From Linepithema humile (Eukaryota; Arthropoda; Insecta; Hymenoptera; Formicidae): a stretch of DNA of 64,000 nt. Positions within the stretch are counted from its first letter, which is position 1, and each line of letters begins with the position of its first letter. Shown one piece after another: positions 13,201 to 26,000 of this stretch. Location: assembly GCF_040581485.1 (NCBI RefSeq), contig NC_090128.1, positions 29,232,931-29,296,930 on the forward strand. The letters are read 5' to 3'. The notes under the pieces are model-generated. The model was not told the DNA's origin. It ran no database searches and was given only the letters and a program-made list of their open reading frames with translations. A program made the translations under genes and the position numbers.

Positions 13201-16200
13201 CAGTATTACCAATACTTTTCGTCGCGCGAGATAAATTATTAAATTAATATTAAAATTTCAGTTTTCATAAATTTTTATTAAAATGATAGCTATGATATAT
13301 TTATTTTGCTTTTTATAATCACATACTCCATTACACACTTTGTTATCATCGCTTGTGTTATATGGAATACCAGAATTTACAAGTTCTAGAAGGATCACTT
13401 TAATGTGTATCAAAAATATCGCTTCTTAAGTAGCGTATAGTGTTTCGATTTCGGTGGAGACTTGCGCGACACAAAGATTATCGTCCTCTATAACTCTCTC
13501 ATGGAAAAATCACGGCTTTCGGATAGCTTATCTGTCTGAGAAGCACTTGTTATACTAGTAGAGTGAAACCCACTCTCCTAAGATCCACTGATTCTCAGCT
13601 TCGAGCGCGGCACGCATGCACACTTGGACGCACTTCGTGACTGTCGCACAATGCACGTACTCGATTATCTCAGGAATGCAATTACCGTGCGGATTACCTT
13701 TTTGTCTCGCCACTTTTCTCATATTATATGTACACTCCGTCTCTTCCTCTGTATCTCTTTGCGCCATAATATCGGGGTATTAACACCGTAACTATGTAAT
13801 TTCTTTTAAAAATAACCATCGAGGCGTTAGATAAATATTCATAATTTGACGAAGACGCACAAACGCGCATAATTGAAGAAAATAGACACTATTAATATAC
13901 ATAGACGGTAGATTGTTTTATTATTTTATACGACGTAATAATTCAATTTTACTTAATTAAAATTAAAGAACTTATTTTGATTAATTAGAATCAAATTAAT
14001 TTAATGTTATGTAGTCGTTTGAAACCGCTAAAACACTTCGATTAATTTCCATCGAAGTGTGAAAATCACTGTTGTGCAAACAATAGCACATCGTTTTTAT
14101 TATTATCGAAGGATATAATGTCCATTTACGAGTGCGCACTATTGTCTGATAGGCGGCAGGGATACGCCCGTCGCAGCAGGAAGCGATTATTGTAGGACGA
14201 TTCACAATCACTATTATTGTCATCGACGTTCCATTGTGGGGATATTTTACGCGAAGACACAGTTGCACCGTTTAGGAAGAGATTTTACGCGAGACGGTCG
14301 CACCGTTTCGAGTTTATTATCGGGCACGGTGGCCACGTGGTAACACGCCGTCCGTCAGTCAGGCATTTAAATTGCACGCGCCACGAAAGCAACTCGCGTG
14401 GTCGGTTATTCGCGAGACGGCAGCGATTTACCGCACCCGCAATTGCAGCCCGCTTTGACGTTTACCACGCCAGGTGCGCCGGACGCGTATAAACAGAGAA
14501 TTGTATCGTGTGTGTGCGCGCGCGCACGCGCGCGTATGACGGTAGTCACTACTTGCACTCTTTCATTGTACTATTTGCATTCTTTGTTACATTCGTAATT
14601 GTATTCCTCGCGATGAAGAGCTCACACCGGTGCGTGGGAGAGTTTCTAGGGAACTACTGTATAATTCCCATCACGCGATCGCATATTTTCAGGCAATTGT
14701 AAAGGACAAACTTTTGTGTGGAAACAATCATACTTACAGATTTAAAAGTACATTTGAAATTTCACGTATTGTAGAGAAATATAAAGGTGTAGAATTGTAG
14801 GAAGCCGAAAAAGTTTTCAGAAACTTCAGAAATTCTTAAAATAATTATATAAAATAAAGATTAAAATTCTATCAGTCCATCGATTAAATTATGATGCAAC
14901 AATTATAATGGGCTTGACATGCGTTAAGACAATTCGGATCACGTTTAATTACGGCGACTTCAGCGCGGACGAGTGCCAATCGTAATTTCTATTAATCTTA
15001 TCCCGGCGACGTATCAAATTTTTGACTGGCGCATTCGAGTGGTGTGACCATTAATAATACGTCTCGTTAATCCCACAGAAAGCGAGTCTGATTAATCGAT
15101 TGAGCCGCATGGCGACCGGCGGACATCAATTACGGCTGCGCCAACAGGTTTTTCGTTTTCAGCCCGATATTCGCCACGGGACGTCACTTATACGATAGCC
15201 GGATCGATAATCGATTTCTCGCGGCGCGTAAAACACACCTGTAATTTTCGGCATCCGTGTAAATCAAGTAAACTGCGGCGTTGAAATGTGATGTATAAAT
15301 AACACAACATCATATGCACATATGATTTCTCGCGATTAATTAATTGGCGCGACATACGTGTTTTTTGATAATAGCGATGATAATCTTGGAAATCAGAAAA
15401 AGAAAGAGAAATAATCCGTTATATTCTTGTTTTTAATTAATTTTACAACTAATATAGAGTATTGAAGTTTTGTTAATCTTCGAAATTTTAAAAGTAAGGA
15501 ATGTTTCTTTTATCACACATTACACATTCTGTTATTAATTTTCGCAAAATTTAAGATTAATTGTATAAATTACGCAGATTAAGAATGACGAAAACAATGC
15601 CGCGAGTCGGCCTCGAAACATTAGAGCATTTATCAAACACTTATCGAATTTAAACTCGAATTTCAACAAATGCTTTAATCTGGTACATCCTGTATAAGGT
15701 TTAAAGTCCAATCTACAATGTGTTTTTTTTTTATTTTTTTTTTTTTCTTTTTGCCTTTATGTAAAGGCAAAATTTTTCTTCGGAAATTCAGAAAGAAGAA
15801 ATCACGGTTTCTTGACCCCATGTGACAAATACATAAAGAGAAAAAATACGAAAGGCAGAGAGCAAGAAACACACGCAAGAAGCACGTTGTAAATCAGACC
15901 TAAAGCTTATAAACTCAACATTAAAAACTGCTCGGAACATTACCGCATGCAGACGCACTTCAGCTCACTGACAGTATACAACTCCAGGCTGTGCTTTGAA
16001 TGAAGAAAATCGACATTGTCAGTTTGAAGTGCGGTCACGGGTACTTCTTTTCACCGTTTCAATAGTGTCTACAAAAATACACGGGCCGCCTGAAATGCTC
16101 ATAATACTTCCTCTCTAATGGCAAGCTCACAATGAAAGGTCAAAAATCCGAATAAGATATTCTGAAACTCGTCACACAATAATACAATGATACACGTGCG

Positions 16201-19200
16201 ATATCTGGGTATTGAAGGACCTAAAATCACAAGAAACCTTTGACATACCATTGTAACTACGCCCTTAGAATTTTATCTTATATTCATTTTCCTTCTTGGA
16301 AAAGCCTTTCTTCTAAATTTATCTGAACGGATGTTGTAAATTATGTTAAAAAGCAATTAATCTGAAATATTTTTGAAACTCCGACACTTGTAACAACTGT
16401 TTCCTCACTTTCTACCATATACGCGCGCGATGAGTCGCGTTTTACACGCCGATATGTTAATGGAGATGTAGAATAACATGATTCTGATACGCCTTATTGG
16501 ATAATATATTATAATTATTATCGAGCATCAAATTTCCACTACGTCAAGTGCTAACTCATTGCACGTGTTGCCAACGGGACCTCCGCAATTTCCATTCATA
16601 TTTCACACATACACTTGAGCACACTTGACGTGTCGTGCCAATCCTTAAAAGCGAGTAGGTCCCACAACGACGTGGAACAATATAACGTCGACCCACCGAT
16701 TTCTCTCCGCTGAATATTTTATTGCCGATGTAGTCGATACTTGTTTCTGATTTGTAACCTATTGCAGAAACGATAAAATTTGCTAGCTCGTATTATTTCT
16801 TTGTAAATACCGTCAACGATCGCGTCAACGATTTACTACATGCATTTTAATAATTATAAAAATGTCGTTGATACATGCATGTTTTTTTTTTTTTTAGTAA
16901 TAATACATGAGGAATTAAAGTAAAAATTAAGAAATTTAGAATATTAATTTAAGAATGTGTGAAACGAAAATGAAGAACAGTTATATTATTTTTATAGAAA
17001 TAATTATTCAGAATTAATTTACGATTTCTTTAACAATATTGCACTATCAATAATTATCAATTAATTAAAGCAGAATACATTATCGCTAATAAATTTTACT
17101 TTTCTTCAATATTGTTGGAATAATTAATTTTTAATAACTTTTAAATCCGACTCGAGATTGCACGGAACGATTCCATAATTAGTTATCACAATCGTAAAAA
17201 AAGAATTCTTGAAAGCCACTTCGGCAGCTCAGGTTACCTCACTTTACATCACGGAGTGAGAGTAGGACTTGAATCCGGCGAGTGGCTCGCTTCGTGGGTA
17301 CATACGTATTTTTCTTTTGTGCTCTCACGGGAGGATACGATCTTCGAAACATAAGTGAAACACACGGTGGCTGGCTGAACTATTAGTCATAAGGACCACC
17401 AAACGCGTTCCTGATGCGGTTCAGTTGCACATGGGCCAAACTACATCGGGATATTTTGTAAACATGTTATCGTGAATACAAGAGTAACGGCCGCCCCTTA
17501 AGTGCAGCCTTTCTCGAATTCTCCAAAGGGATACTTTAGATCTGTTAACGGAATGGAAAATTTCTTTCCAGAGAAATTGCTTAGAAGATTCTCGTTCTCA
17601 GAGGAAGAAGGAATCGTTCTTCGCGAGACAATGAGCTTGTAATATGTGTAACGAGCCGGAACGAACGAACGACGGTACGCTGTCATTGTTTTTGTGTAAC
17701 AGTAAATCTGCACTCTATTTGTATAGTTAGCTTTTGACGAGTCATGCGTATCGCTCGAAAGATTGATAATTCTATTATAATAGATCTTTCTATCACATAT
17801 AGGAAGCAGATGTTATATATATATATACTTTACGTTATATTATATATTATCATATATTATATGATAATTGCTAAAAACATGTGCTACAAGATTTAGTGAG
17901 ATATTTTTGTCAAATATCCAAGTGGCAGGCAACAAATTTAAACAAATCTATTAATTTTGTTTTTTCTAATTTTTTATTCTAAACTTTAAGCGTGTTTTTA
18001 TATATATTTTTTTATCACTTAAAATAATTGATTGAACGACAAATCATAAATGGCATTGAGCAGTTATACTTACGGTGCTGTAATTCCAATAATAACAACT
18101 TTTTTGCTGATAATTATCTAAAGTCTTTACCGTAATGCCACAAAACTCCGTGGAGCAATGCACCGGCACTGCATCGTTCTCTACACTCCATGCATCTCTC
18201 AGTATTGCCGCATGCAAATCACGCGGCGTCTTCCCTCTCGCGCGTGAAGTTGCGTAGGTTTACACACGCACGTGTCCACGTGCATGTCGCCTCGCCGGCC
18301 GGCGGAAAGATGGAACAGGGGTTATTTCTGTCGTCATCAGTCACTCGTAGCGGGTTTAAGTCGCACGGTAGTGTGAGAGGAGAAGAGAAAGAGAGGAACA
18401 CAGAGCAGGAAAGGAGACTCTGATTTTGTGTGCAGACATGATACAATGCCGCGGTCTCTGCTCCTTTTCTGGAATCGTGCAAGGACCCTCGCTCTTGCCA
18501 TGCTGCGCGATGACTATTACAGAAAAATAATATGTGCGTAAAAGAAAGAATAAAGTATTAAAAGTACTTATTAAAAAAAGAAGAATATAAAATATCACAT
18601 TGTTGTTCAAAAGCTGGAAATTGATGGAAAAGTATTTTTAAATATTTCAATATTTTTTTGATAAATGTATTTTTGATAAGTACTTGGAAATAAACGGACA
18701 ACTAATTATAGAATTATTTAAGTTAATTAACTTAGACGAAACAAGTTTCAAGAATGTGAGTGAAAAATATTAAAACGCAAGTTTTTGGCTACGAATATTT
18801 GAATAAATGTAATGGATATTCACACATATTAATGTTTTCCAATCTTTTTATATTTACAATTGTTTCTATAATCCCACGGTAACAGATTGTTGTGTTTACA
18901 ATCGCGTTTCGCTTGAGCTACGCAATTCGATTATGGGACGCGCGCGCTTTGTAACATTAGCGGGTAAGCCAATTCAAGAACGGAAGGATACATCGCTCAC
19001 GACAAATAGCCGCGCAGTAAACGTTCTCGAACCAAGCCTCGGCCAATTTCCTGATCACTCGTGTCTCCTGTTCCGTGTCAAGGCGGACCACGCCCGCGTT
19101 CAACGCTTCGCGCTTACTTATGCGTTGGAGATGCATGTATCGAGTGCTTTAACACAAACACACCTCCTTAGAATTCGCTGAATGATCGTTACAGCAGTAG

Positions 19201-20740
19201 TTGCAAGGTGTATCGGGAGTGCAATCGACGAGGGGGAGGGAGAAACAGTCGCGATTCACGATAATCGATCGATGCTTCGAGGACAGGGAAGATAGTACGC
19301 TCTACCTTGAACTCGATCGTTAGGGTTTAAATCGTTCCTTGAATTTCGAAGAGGGAATGAAGATGGAATGTAGAAATTCTGTGATAGATAAAAATTATTG
19401 TCGATAGAAGATGTGCAATGTTAATTAATGTTTTTCGTTAATGTGAAAAATATTGCATTAAAATTTCAGCATAAAAGTATTAATATTTTTTCACAAGCAA
19501 AGAACAAACCTAAAAACATTCAATTTATCTCATAAAATGTATTATGTTAAAAAAATTGCATTTTTTGTCAATGATTTTGTCATAGAACATTTGTTTACTT
19601 ATGTATCTAAAATTAACAATAATTTTTATCTATCACAGATTGTAAAAGATATTTGCATATTGCTTTGAATATACAATATTTAGGACAAGATTATCGTTTC
19701 TCTCTATTCAAGCAAGGTTTGGCAGACTGCAGCCCGACACGCGCACAATACGTGTCTGCTCGTTTTCCGACGAACGTCCAGTTGCTTTCTTTCTACGCGC
19801 GCATAATGCGCGCAGTTTGGCTCAAGCAGCACGTCCAGCAGATTTCTGCCACGTTGTTCTTGAAATAGGGAGCTACGTGAGCGCGCATGGGGGTTTAGTG
19901 GGACTTGTACAGATTCGTCACCGGGCCCAGAACGGCGAGCGAAGCCTTCGCCTTTTACATACGAGCATTTGTTTTGTTAGGGATTTTCTCGTGCGAAGGA
20001 CGAGACAACTCGGGCGTGGGATGCTTTCGCGCGCTATTTGCATATAACATTGCTTTTGTACAGAGAGAGAGAATGATTTATTAATTTTAAGAATAAAACT
20101 GACGCAAAGATGAAATTAAAAATTCTTTTAAAACTAATAAATTAATATTGTACATTGAAATTTCAACAATACTGTTTCTGTTAGAATCTGCCAGAGTTAG
20201 ATTCTGTTAGCATCAATTTGCTTTTACGCGAGATTGAATCCCAACCAACACATATTTATTAACACTGACAACTGTGCATTCAACAAAGCAAGCCAATCGA
20301 AAAAAAAGCAGAAGGCTCGTTGGCGACGTGAAATATTATAGCGCGATTAGTATAGTCTGATTAGCGCATTCCATGTAACGCTCGGTACGTCCTTAACGAT
20401 CTTTTTTTCGCGATAGCGCCTGTACGAGCGTTAACAGGACTGTTATTAAATACTGTTTAAGTGAACGATACCGAAGGATCATTATTTCCTGCCATACGTT
20501 CACGTGACGGCGTATAATCCGCGCAAAGCAAACATTAATCAGCAGTGATGGATTACGAGTCTTTCATCCGCAGCAATAATACTGATTAATAACAGTAACT
20601 TTTGGTATAACGCATAATTTCTAACACACATTTTAAATTTCAGACAAACTAAAGTTTAAAAATTTCGATATGTTTTCTACTTAGAAACTTAAAAAAAAGT
20701 TACGATATATATTAAATCATAAGGAATTAAATCGAATTAT

Positions 20741-21160
20741 ACAAAATCAATTAAATTCAGTAGGAGCGTAAAGAGCCACAATGCTAGTTCTTCGTGCGAA
20801 GGTTATGATATATTCGTTAAAATTGTTTACATCAAATCAAACATTTCTGCCTGCCATCAGGCCTTCTTCAGTGTACATTAATAAAAATAAAAATACAAAT
20901 AAAAGGAAAATTCGCTCGCAAAATTTAACATAAAGTAAAAGATGTGGAAGACGTGTAAATAATCCTTTCCTCCAAATTGTTGTTCGGTAACAAATAAGTT
21001 AGGACTGCAATAAATGCAGTAGAATACATTGAGAGTTCAGATTAAAATAAAAGTAAGTGGACCGGAGTGCGTAAACAATTTTAACGAATATATCATAACC
21101 TTCGCACGAAGAACTAGCATTGTAGCTCTTTACGCTCCTACTGAATTTAACTGATTTTGT
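20741..21160. mobile_element. Inverted-repeat element (420 bp, 90-bp ends)
   Basis: The 90-bp arms at 20741-20830 and 21071-21160 are inverted copies with about two mismatches, both beginning ACAAAATCA. The 240-bp interior has no open frame of interest. I could not find a convincing target-site duplication, so the exact ends and the superfamily are uncertain. It is most likely a MITE. Confidence 0.75.
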
Positions 21161-22771
21161 TAATCACTAGAGCCTTATATATTTATTAATTCGAATTATA
21201 CAACATTGACATTTTTTTATAGTAATGAATTGAGAATTAAAAATAATTGATATATGACATCAATAAAAGAATTCGTCACAACAAATTATTAAAGTCAATC
21301 GTCTCTTGAATGAGTCGCGTCGGAAAAAGCTGATGCGGCCGATCATTTCTTCCACTCTGCAATTTCCGCGACACGATGATCAATTCATTATCACCGGCGT
21401 GGCGCAAAGTGTCTTTTATCTCTCTGCTTTCTCTCTCTCTCCCTCTTTCTTTCATTCCATCTCTCTTTTGCGGATAGCTCGTCACGTTTCTTACGTGCCG
21501 TACGATGTGCACGCGTGTAACCTGTTCAGGTGCTGCGAACAGGAGAACCGGCGCGACGGCGAACCTGTTCGCCGCATCTCCGCACTGACGCAACCTGTTC
21601 GCGCGCGTACGACTGGTTTCGCGCTACGCTCTGTCAAAACCTGTCGATGGATGCGTCGTCTAGCAGAAAATGATCGGCCGTATCGTTTTGATTACACATT
21701 TCTTTTTTTCTTCTTACTTCTGTGTCCGCAGTTTCCCTTATCGGAAATGTTGCGTCGATCGGATGTTGCATCGTTTGTACACGAAAAATAGTGACTTTTT
21801 GGTATTGTAATTACGGCCGTCGATCGTTCTGACGATCAACGATTGTAATTACAATTACACGCGTGCATTTGTAATTGACATCTCTGATCGATCGGAGCTT
21901 ATATATTCCGGAACGCTGCATGCAACTTGTAAGAGGTTCTTGTAAAACTGGATAATTCAGAAGTCAGAAGTTTATGACATGTGTAAAATTATAATGTGTT
22001 AAACGGGAAAATTTATAATATACAGATATTACATATCAGTTTGTAATATTTCATTCAGTTAACAGATTTTTACAATTATTGTCGTAGTTTATAATTTAAA
22101 GTAAAACTTCTAATTATTAATGAGAAAGAATGCAGAATTATTTCTCGATAATTATTGATCTGTTATTCATATTACAAATTATAAGTATCGTAATTATGTA
22201 TGCAGAAATAGAAAACAGTGATTAATGTACCGGTTGTGAGTTTATGAACCTGTCTAATAAAAATCTGAAGAAGAGAGAAACATCTCGGAAGACTAATGTA
22301 AAATTAGCTTGTCCTTCGTGAATTTCCCACATCAAACGAATTTATGAGACACTAATATACACCTCCGACCCCACACAGACATTTAGCGAATAAACATAGG
22401 AAACGGCTGGAAACTAAGACTCGCGATGATTTATCGACGCTGCGCACCGATTCGTCCAATAAAAGGCACCAGTAATCTCGTAAAACGAATCTAAAAAAAA
22501 TCAACGGCTAGAACCAAGTTTTAACGACGCGCAGTTTTATTTCGGATTCTGACAGTAGTTTAAATAATAACAAGGTTTTTAGAAAATTAACATTGTGTTT
22601 TGACAATAAATCGTAATGACAATTATAGCACTATTTAAGTCTCACACAACTCATAGTATGATATTTAAGATATAAAAATATTTCAAACAAATTATATGGC
22701 ATGTTATTATGCGGCATATTTTCTTTACTATTATCTCTATCTAATAAGAATTTCTTTTTTTTTTATTCCAG

Positions 22772-23079
22772 CTCAGAGAGAACAGTACAGTCTGAGCAGA
22801 AATTTAAAAAATAGCGGTCTCTTTCCGTCAGTATTCAACGTCGCCGCAAAAGCGGACGTTTCCGTAAACGCGACGTGCGGCGAGGATGGTCCGGAGACTT
22901 TTTGCAAGCCCTCGGAGTCATCGAGATGCGCTGTTTGCGATTCTCGAAGTCCAGATCCTGGCAAGAGGCACAACATCAGCAACATTCTCAACTCGAGTCC
23001 TGGCAGATGGTGGCAGAGCCCGACATTAGCCAGAAGTGATCACTACGAATACGTGACTATTCTTCTGGATCTCAAGCAG
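22772..23079 (+). CDS. wb: wb exon: N-terminal part of LN domain
   Basis: The acceptor is a long T-run ending TTCCAG and the donor is CAG|GTAAAA. The exon starts with the last two bases of a split codon (preceding intron phase 1) and ends in phase 0 after LDLKQ. It encodes the first ~100 residues of the LN domain, including NATCG (an N-glycosylation sequon), the cysteine pair CAVC, and RWWQSP, which is highly conserved in laminin alpha-1/2 chains. The upstream reading frame back to 22696 is intronic. The signal peptide must be on an earlier exon. Confidence 0.97.
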
Positions 23080-26000
23080 GTAAAACTTTAATTGTTAATA
23101 AAAGCCGAAAATTTTTAAACAAGTTTGCCGTAGAAATTACACACGACAATGTGGACACACTGCGAACGCAATTGAACCGTTTTGTGATATGAAACTTTTG
23201 TGACCATAATTTAAAGAGATAAGTAAGAAGATGGATATGAAGGTAACAAGATAATAGATAGGAATAAGGGCGTTTTGCAATTATTCTTTCTGTTCACACC
23301 TACATTTTGTCTTTGCTGCCTCTCCTGGATGCATCTAGTCGCTTAGATCTTTTTTCAAAATTTCGACTCGCATTACATCACATTAAAGAGCCTTTGTCCT
23401 GGTGCATCGAAAAATCGTAAAACCTTTTTCCTCGCGCTAGACTCGTTTCTCTCATTGTGTTTTGATTTCAATTTATGTCGTCCGTTCTGTGCCGACAGAG
23501 GCAAAACCGACGGAAAAAGATACGAGAAGTAAGAGAATCAGAGAAAACCGGCAGATTTGCGTAAAATGAGACAGAGAGAGACAACGATAGAACCTGAAGG
23601 TTCCAAATAGAGAATCTGGATCCCTTTGGAGGATCCCTTTCCGGAAATTTACGTGTCGGCTCGCAGGTATGCTCCATGACCCTTCGTCCTTTAACAAATT
23701 GGTGGAGAAAAACGTTTTAACGAGGCGGCTCTTTTTTTGAGGGTCGTCAGTAATGAGGACGTAGTTCAAGAGCACCGCGAAATCGTTTTGTGGAATGAAG
23801 TGCCGACACGACAAGCGCGAGCTAAAAATTTTGACAAGAGGAAATTTTATTATACGTTTATTATACTGAAATATTTCCAAGTAAATTATCGTTGGTAAAT
23901 TAATTCTTGTGAAAGAATTTTTTCGACTGAAACAAATTCATGGAATCGAATATTTGCAATATCACGAAATTTTGTAAGAAAATTAAAATGAAAATTTAGC
24001 AATAATACATTTTTTACGTGTAAAAATCGAAAATTAATGTCCCAAAGCGCCATTTAATGAATTTATTAAAGTTTTTCAATATCTTTTATTTTTCTATTAA
24101 AATTCTAATATATACATTTCGAAATTTAATATAATTGTCTGGATTAGAAATTATATTTGTCTATTGAAATATCTTGGAAATACTGGATTTCAACTAAGTA
24201 TCGAATGTTTTATAGTGAACATGCATGGGCAGTTCGCTAATTGATTCCCCACGGCATACAAAAGCCGTGAAATCTCGAGCATAATTGATACATTCATAAT
24301 TATATTGGTACCGCAATAGCGAACACGTTGAGATAGGCAAAATCTTGCTGCGTAATTAGGGGTTGGGAACCGCGCAACTTTGCTTCTTAATTGGATGTTG
24401 ATTGTGAGCCTAATCTTTTCTCCCCCGTGCAGGATATCTTTGGTGCGCGATCGCAGCGTGGGTGCATTGTTCACAAGAGCTGATTCTTCTTTCCATAATG
24501 AAAAGGCTTGATTAAGGGGTAGATTAATAACACGTACACATCGTATTTTTTATCTTCTGAAAAATAAACATTTCTAAAGAGATGATCGTTTTTTGATGAT
24601 TATTGCCGATAAGCTTATAATTGCAATTCCGCGTCGCGACTGTGTAATTATGGCGGTGGCATTTAACTACGAGAGTTTAATATCCATCGAGAAACCGTAT
24701 TATTAAATACACAATATTGACGACAGAGTATCTTATCAGTGTATAATTAATTAGAGGGCATGGCCAATAAAAAAACACGTGGCTTTAACGTTAAAGACGA
24801 TAAAGTTAATTTTTATTATTTTGCAATCGGTCTTTACAATTTTGTGATGCGTAGCAATGGACTTAATTACAATATATTACACGAAGAGAGGTATAATTAT
24901 TTTGAAAGAAAAATAATATACAGTACTTCTTCGCAACATTGAATTTTTAGGATCCATAGTGCGGGATATTTCCTCGGAGTGTTCTTCTTTGTAATAATAA
25001 TTCTATGGTACCCCGAATCGTGGTACTCTTCATAAAGAGAAGATTCATTGTGACATTTTTAAATTACGGTCTGAGGATATCAAGAATGATTATGCTAATC
25101 GGCGAATAAGCGGGACGCACGGGAGAGCGTATTTATGATCCTCGTTAACGTTCATTGCGCTTATTAATTTTACGGCCAGCCGGTACTGCTCGTGATTCTT
25201 TAATTTGGCGAACCCGTGTTATATTGATACGCCGCATCGATGTTGTTATTGCCATTATCTTCGCAGTTGCGATTATTGAAATCGGAAGAAGTTTGACAGT
25301 TTCTTCGATATCCGTAAAAATTGTGCTGCTTTAATATTAACGTTACATTAATATTTTTAACACTTTAATAATTTTATCAATACTCCTTATTTCTCCAAAA
25401 TTAATTATAACAATACAAATTGTTTATTAGTTTAATATCTTTTTATAAAAAACAAAAGTTGATAAAATAAGCGAAAGCAAGTTTTATCGCACAATATCAG
25501 TACATAAGAAAATTGGAATTTATTTTCTGGTATTTAAACACAAAAATTCCCACGCTTTGATTGATGCCGTTAGCTTATCCCGCGTATAGTGTTTGTGCTA
25601 CTGATTGACACGACCGGGTGTCAGAATCCTCCCACGCGAAAGCCTTCGGTGAAATAAATTAATTTGTTCATGCCTAAAAAGACGGCTTGATGGACAACTT
25701 TTATCTCTGTACATGGCGAAAGGGTCGACACCATGTTGCGCAATAATTAGTAGACAGCTACAAACGATCATCAAACACTATGAAGGAAGCGATCGCCGTC
25801 ATAATTCTTGCGAGACTTTCTCGCCGACGTGCCTTTCATATTGCAACGGAAGAGGAGGAGTTTGGATGGTTAGTGACTACGGTTGCAGGAAATTCATTTG
25901 TATCTTTAATGAAGTCTTGAAAATACATTTAATGTATTTTGCATGCGAAAGAAAATAGAGAATCGATTATCTTGAAAGACGTGATTATCAACAAAGTATC

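Larger units (their letters stand above)
9365..22771. other. Non-coding region upstream of the first visible wb exon
   Basis: No exon could be supported. It contains a 27-bp inverted repeat at 10124-10206, a 420-bp inverted-repeat element at 20741-21160, poly-T runs (15718-15746) and CpG-rich patches (about 11,880-12,260; 14,200-14,540; 19,700-20,040; 21,300-21,800). The region is probably the first wb intron or its promoter-proximal DNA, because the exon at 22772 starts inside a codon and so must be preceded by another coding exon. Confidence 0.55.

Noticed and set aside
14508..14702. Hydrophobic stretch FIVLFAFFVTFVIVFLA considered as the missing wb signal peptide
   Set aside because: It is not preceded by an ATG in frame within the open stretch (the frame opens with GTG), and no phase-1 donor follows at a sensible place.
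21306..21791. 161-codon open frame on the + strand upstream of wb
   Set aside because: Low-complexity Ser/Phe/Leu stretch from a CT-rich tract, no domain, and a matching long open frame on the opposite strand. It does not provide a phase-1 signal-peptide exon.
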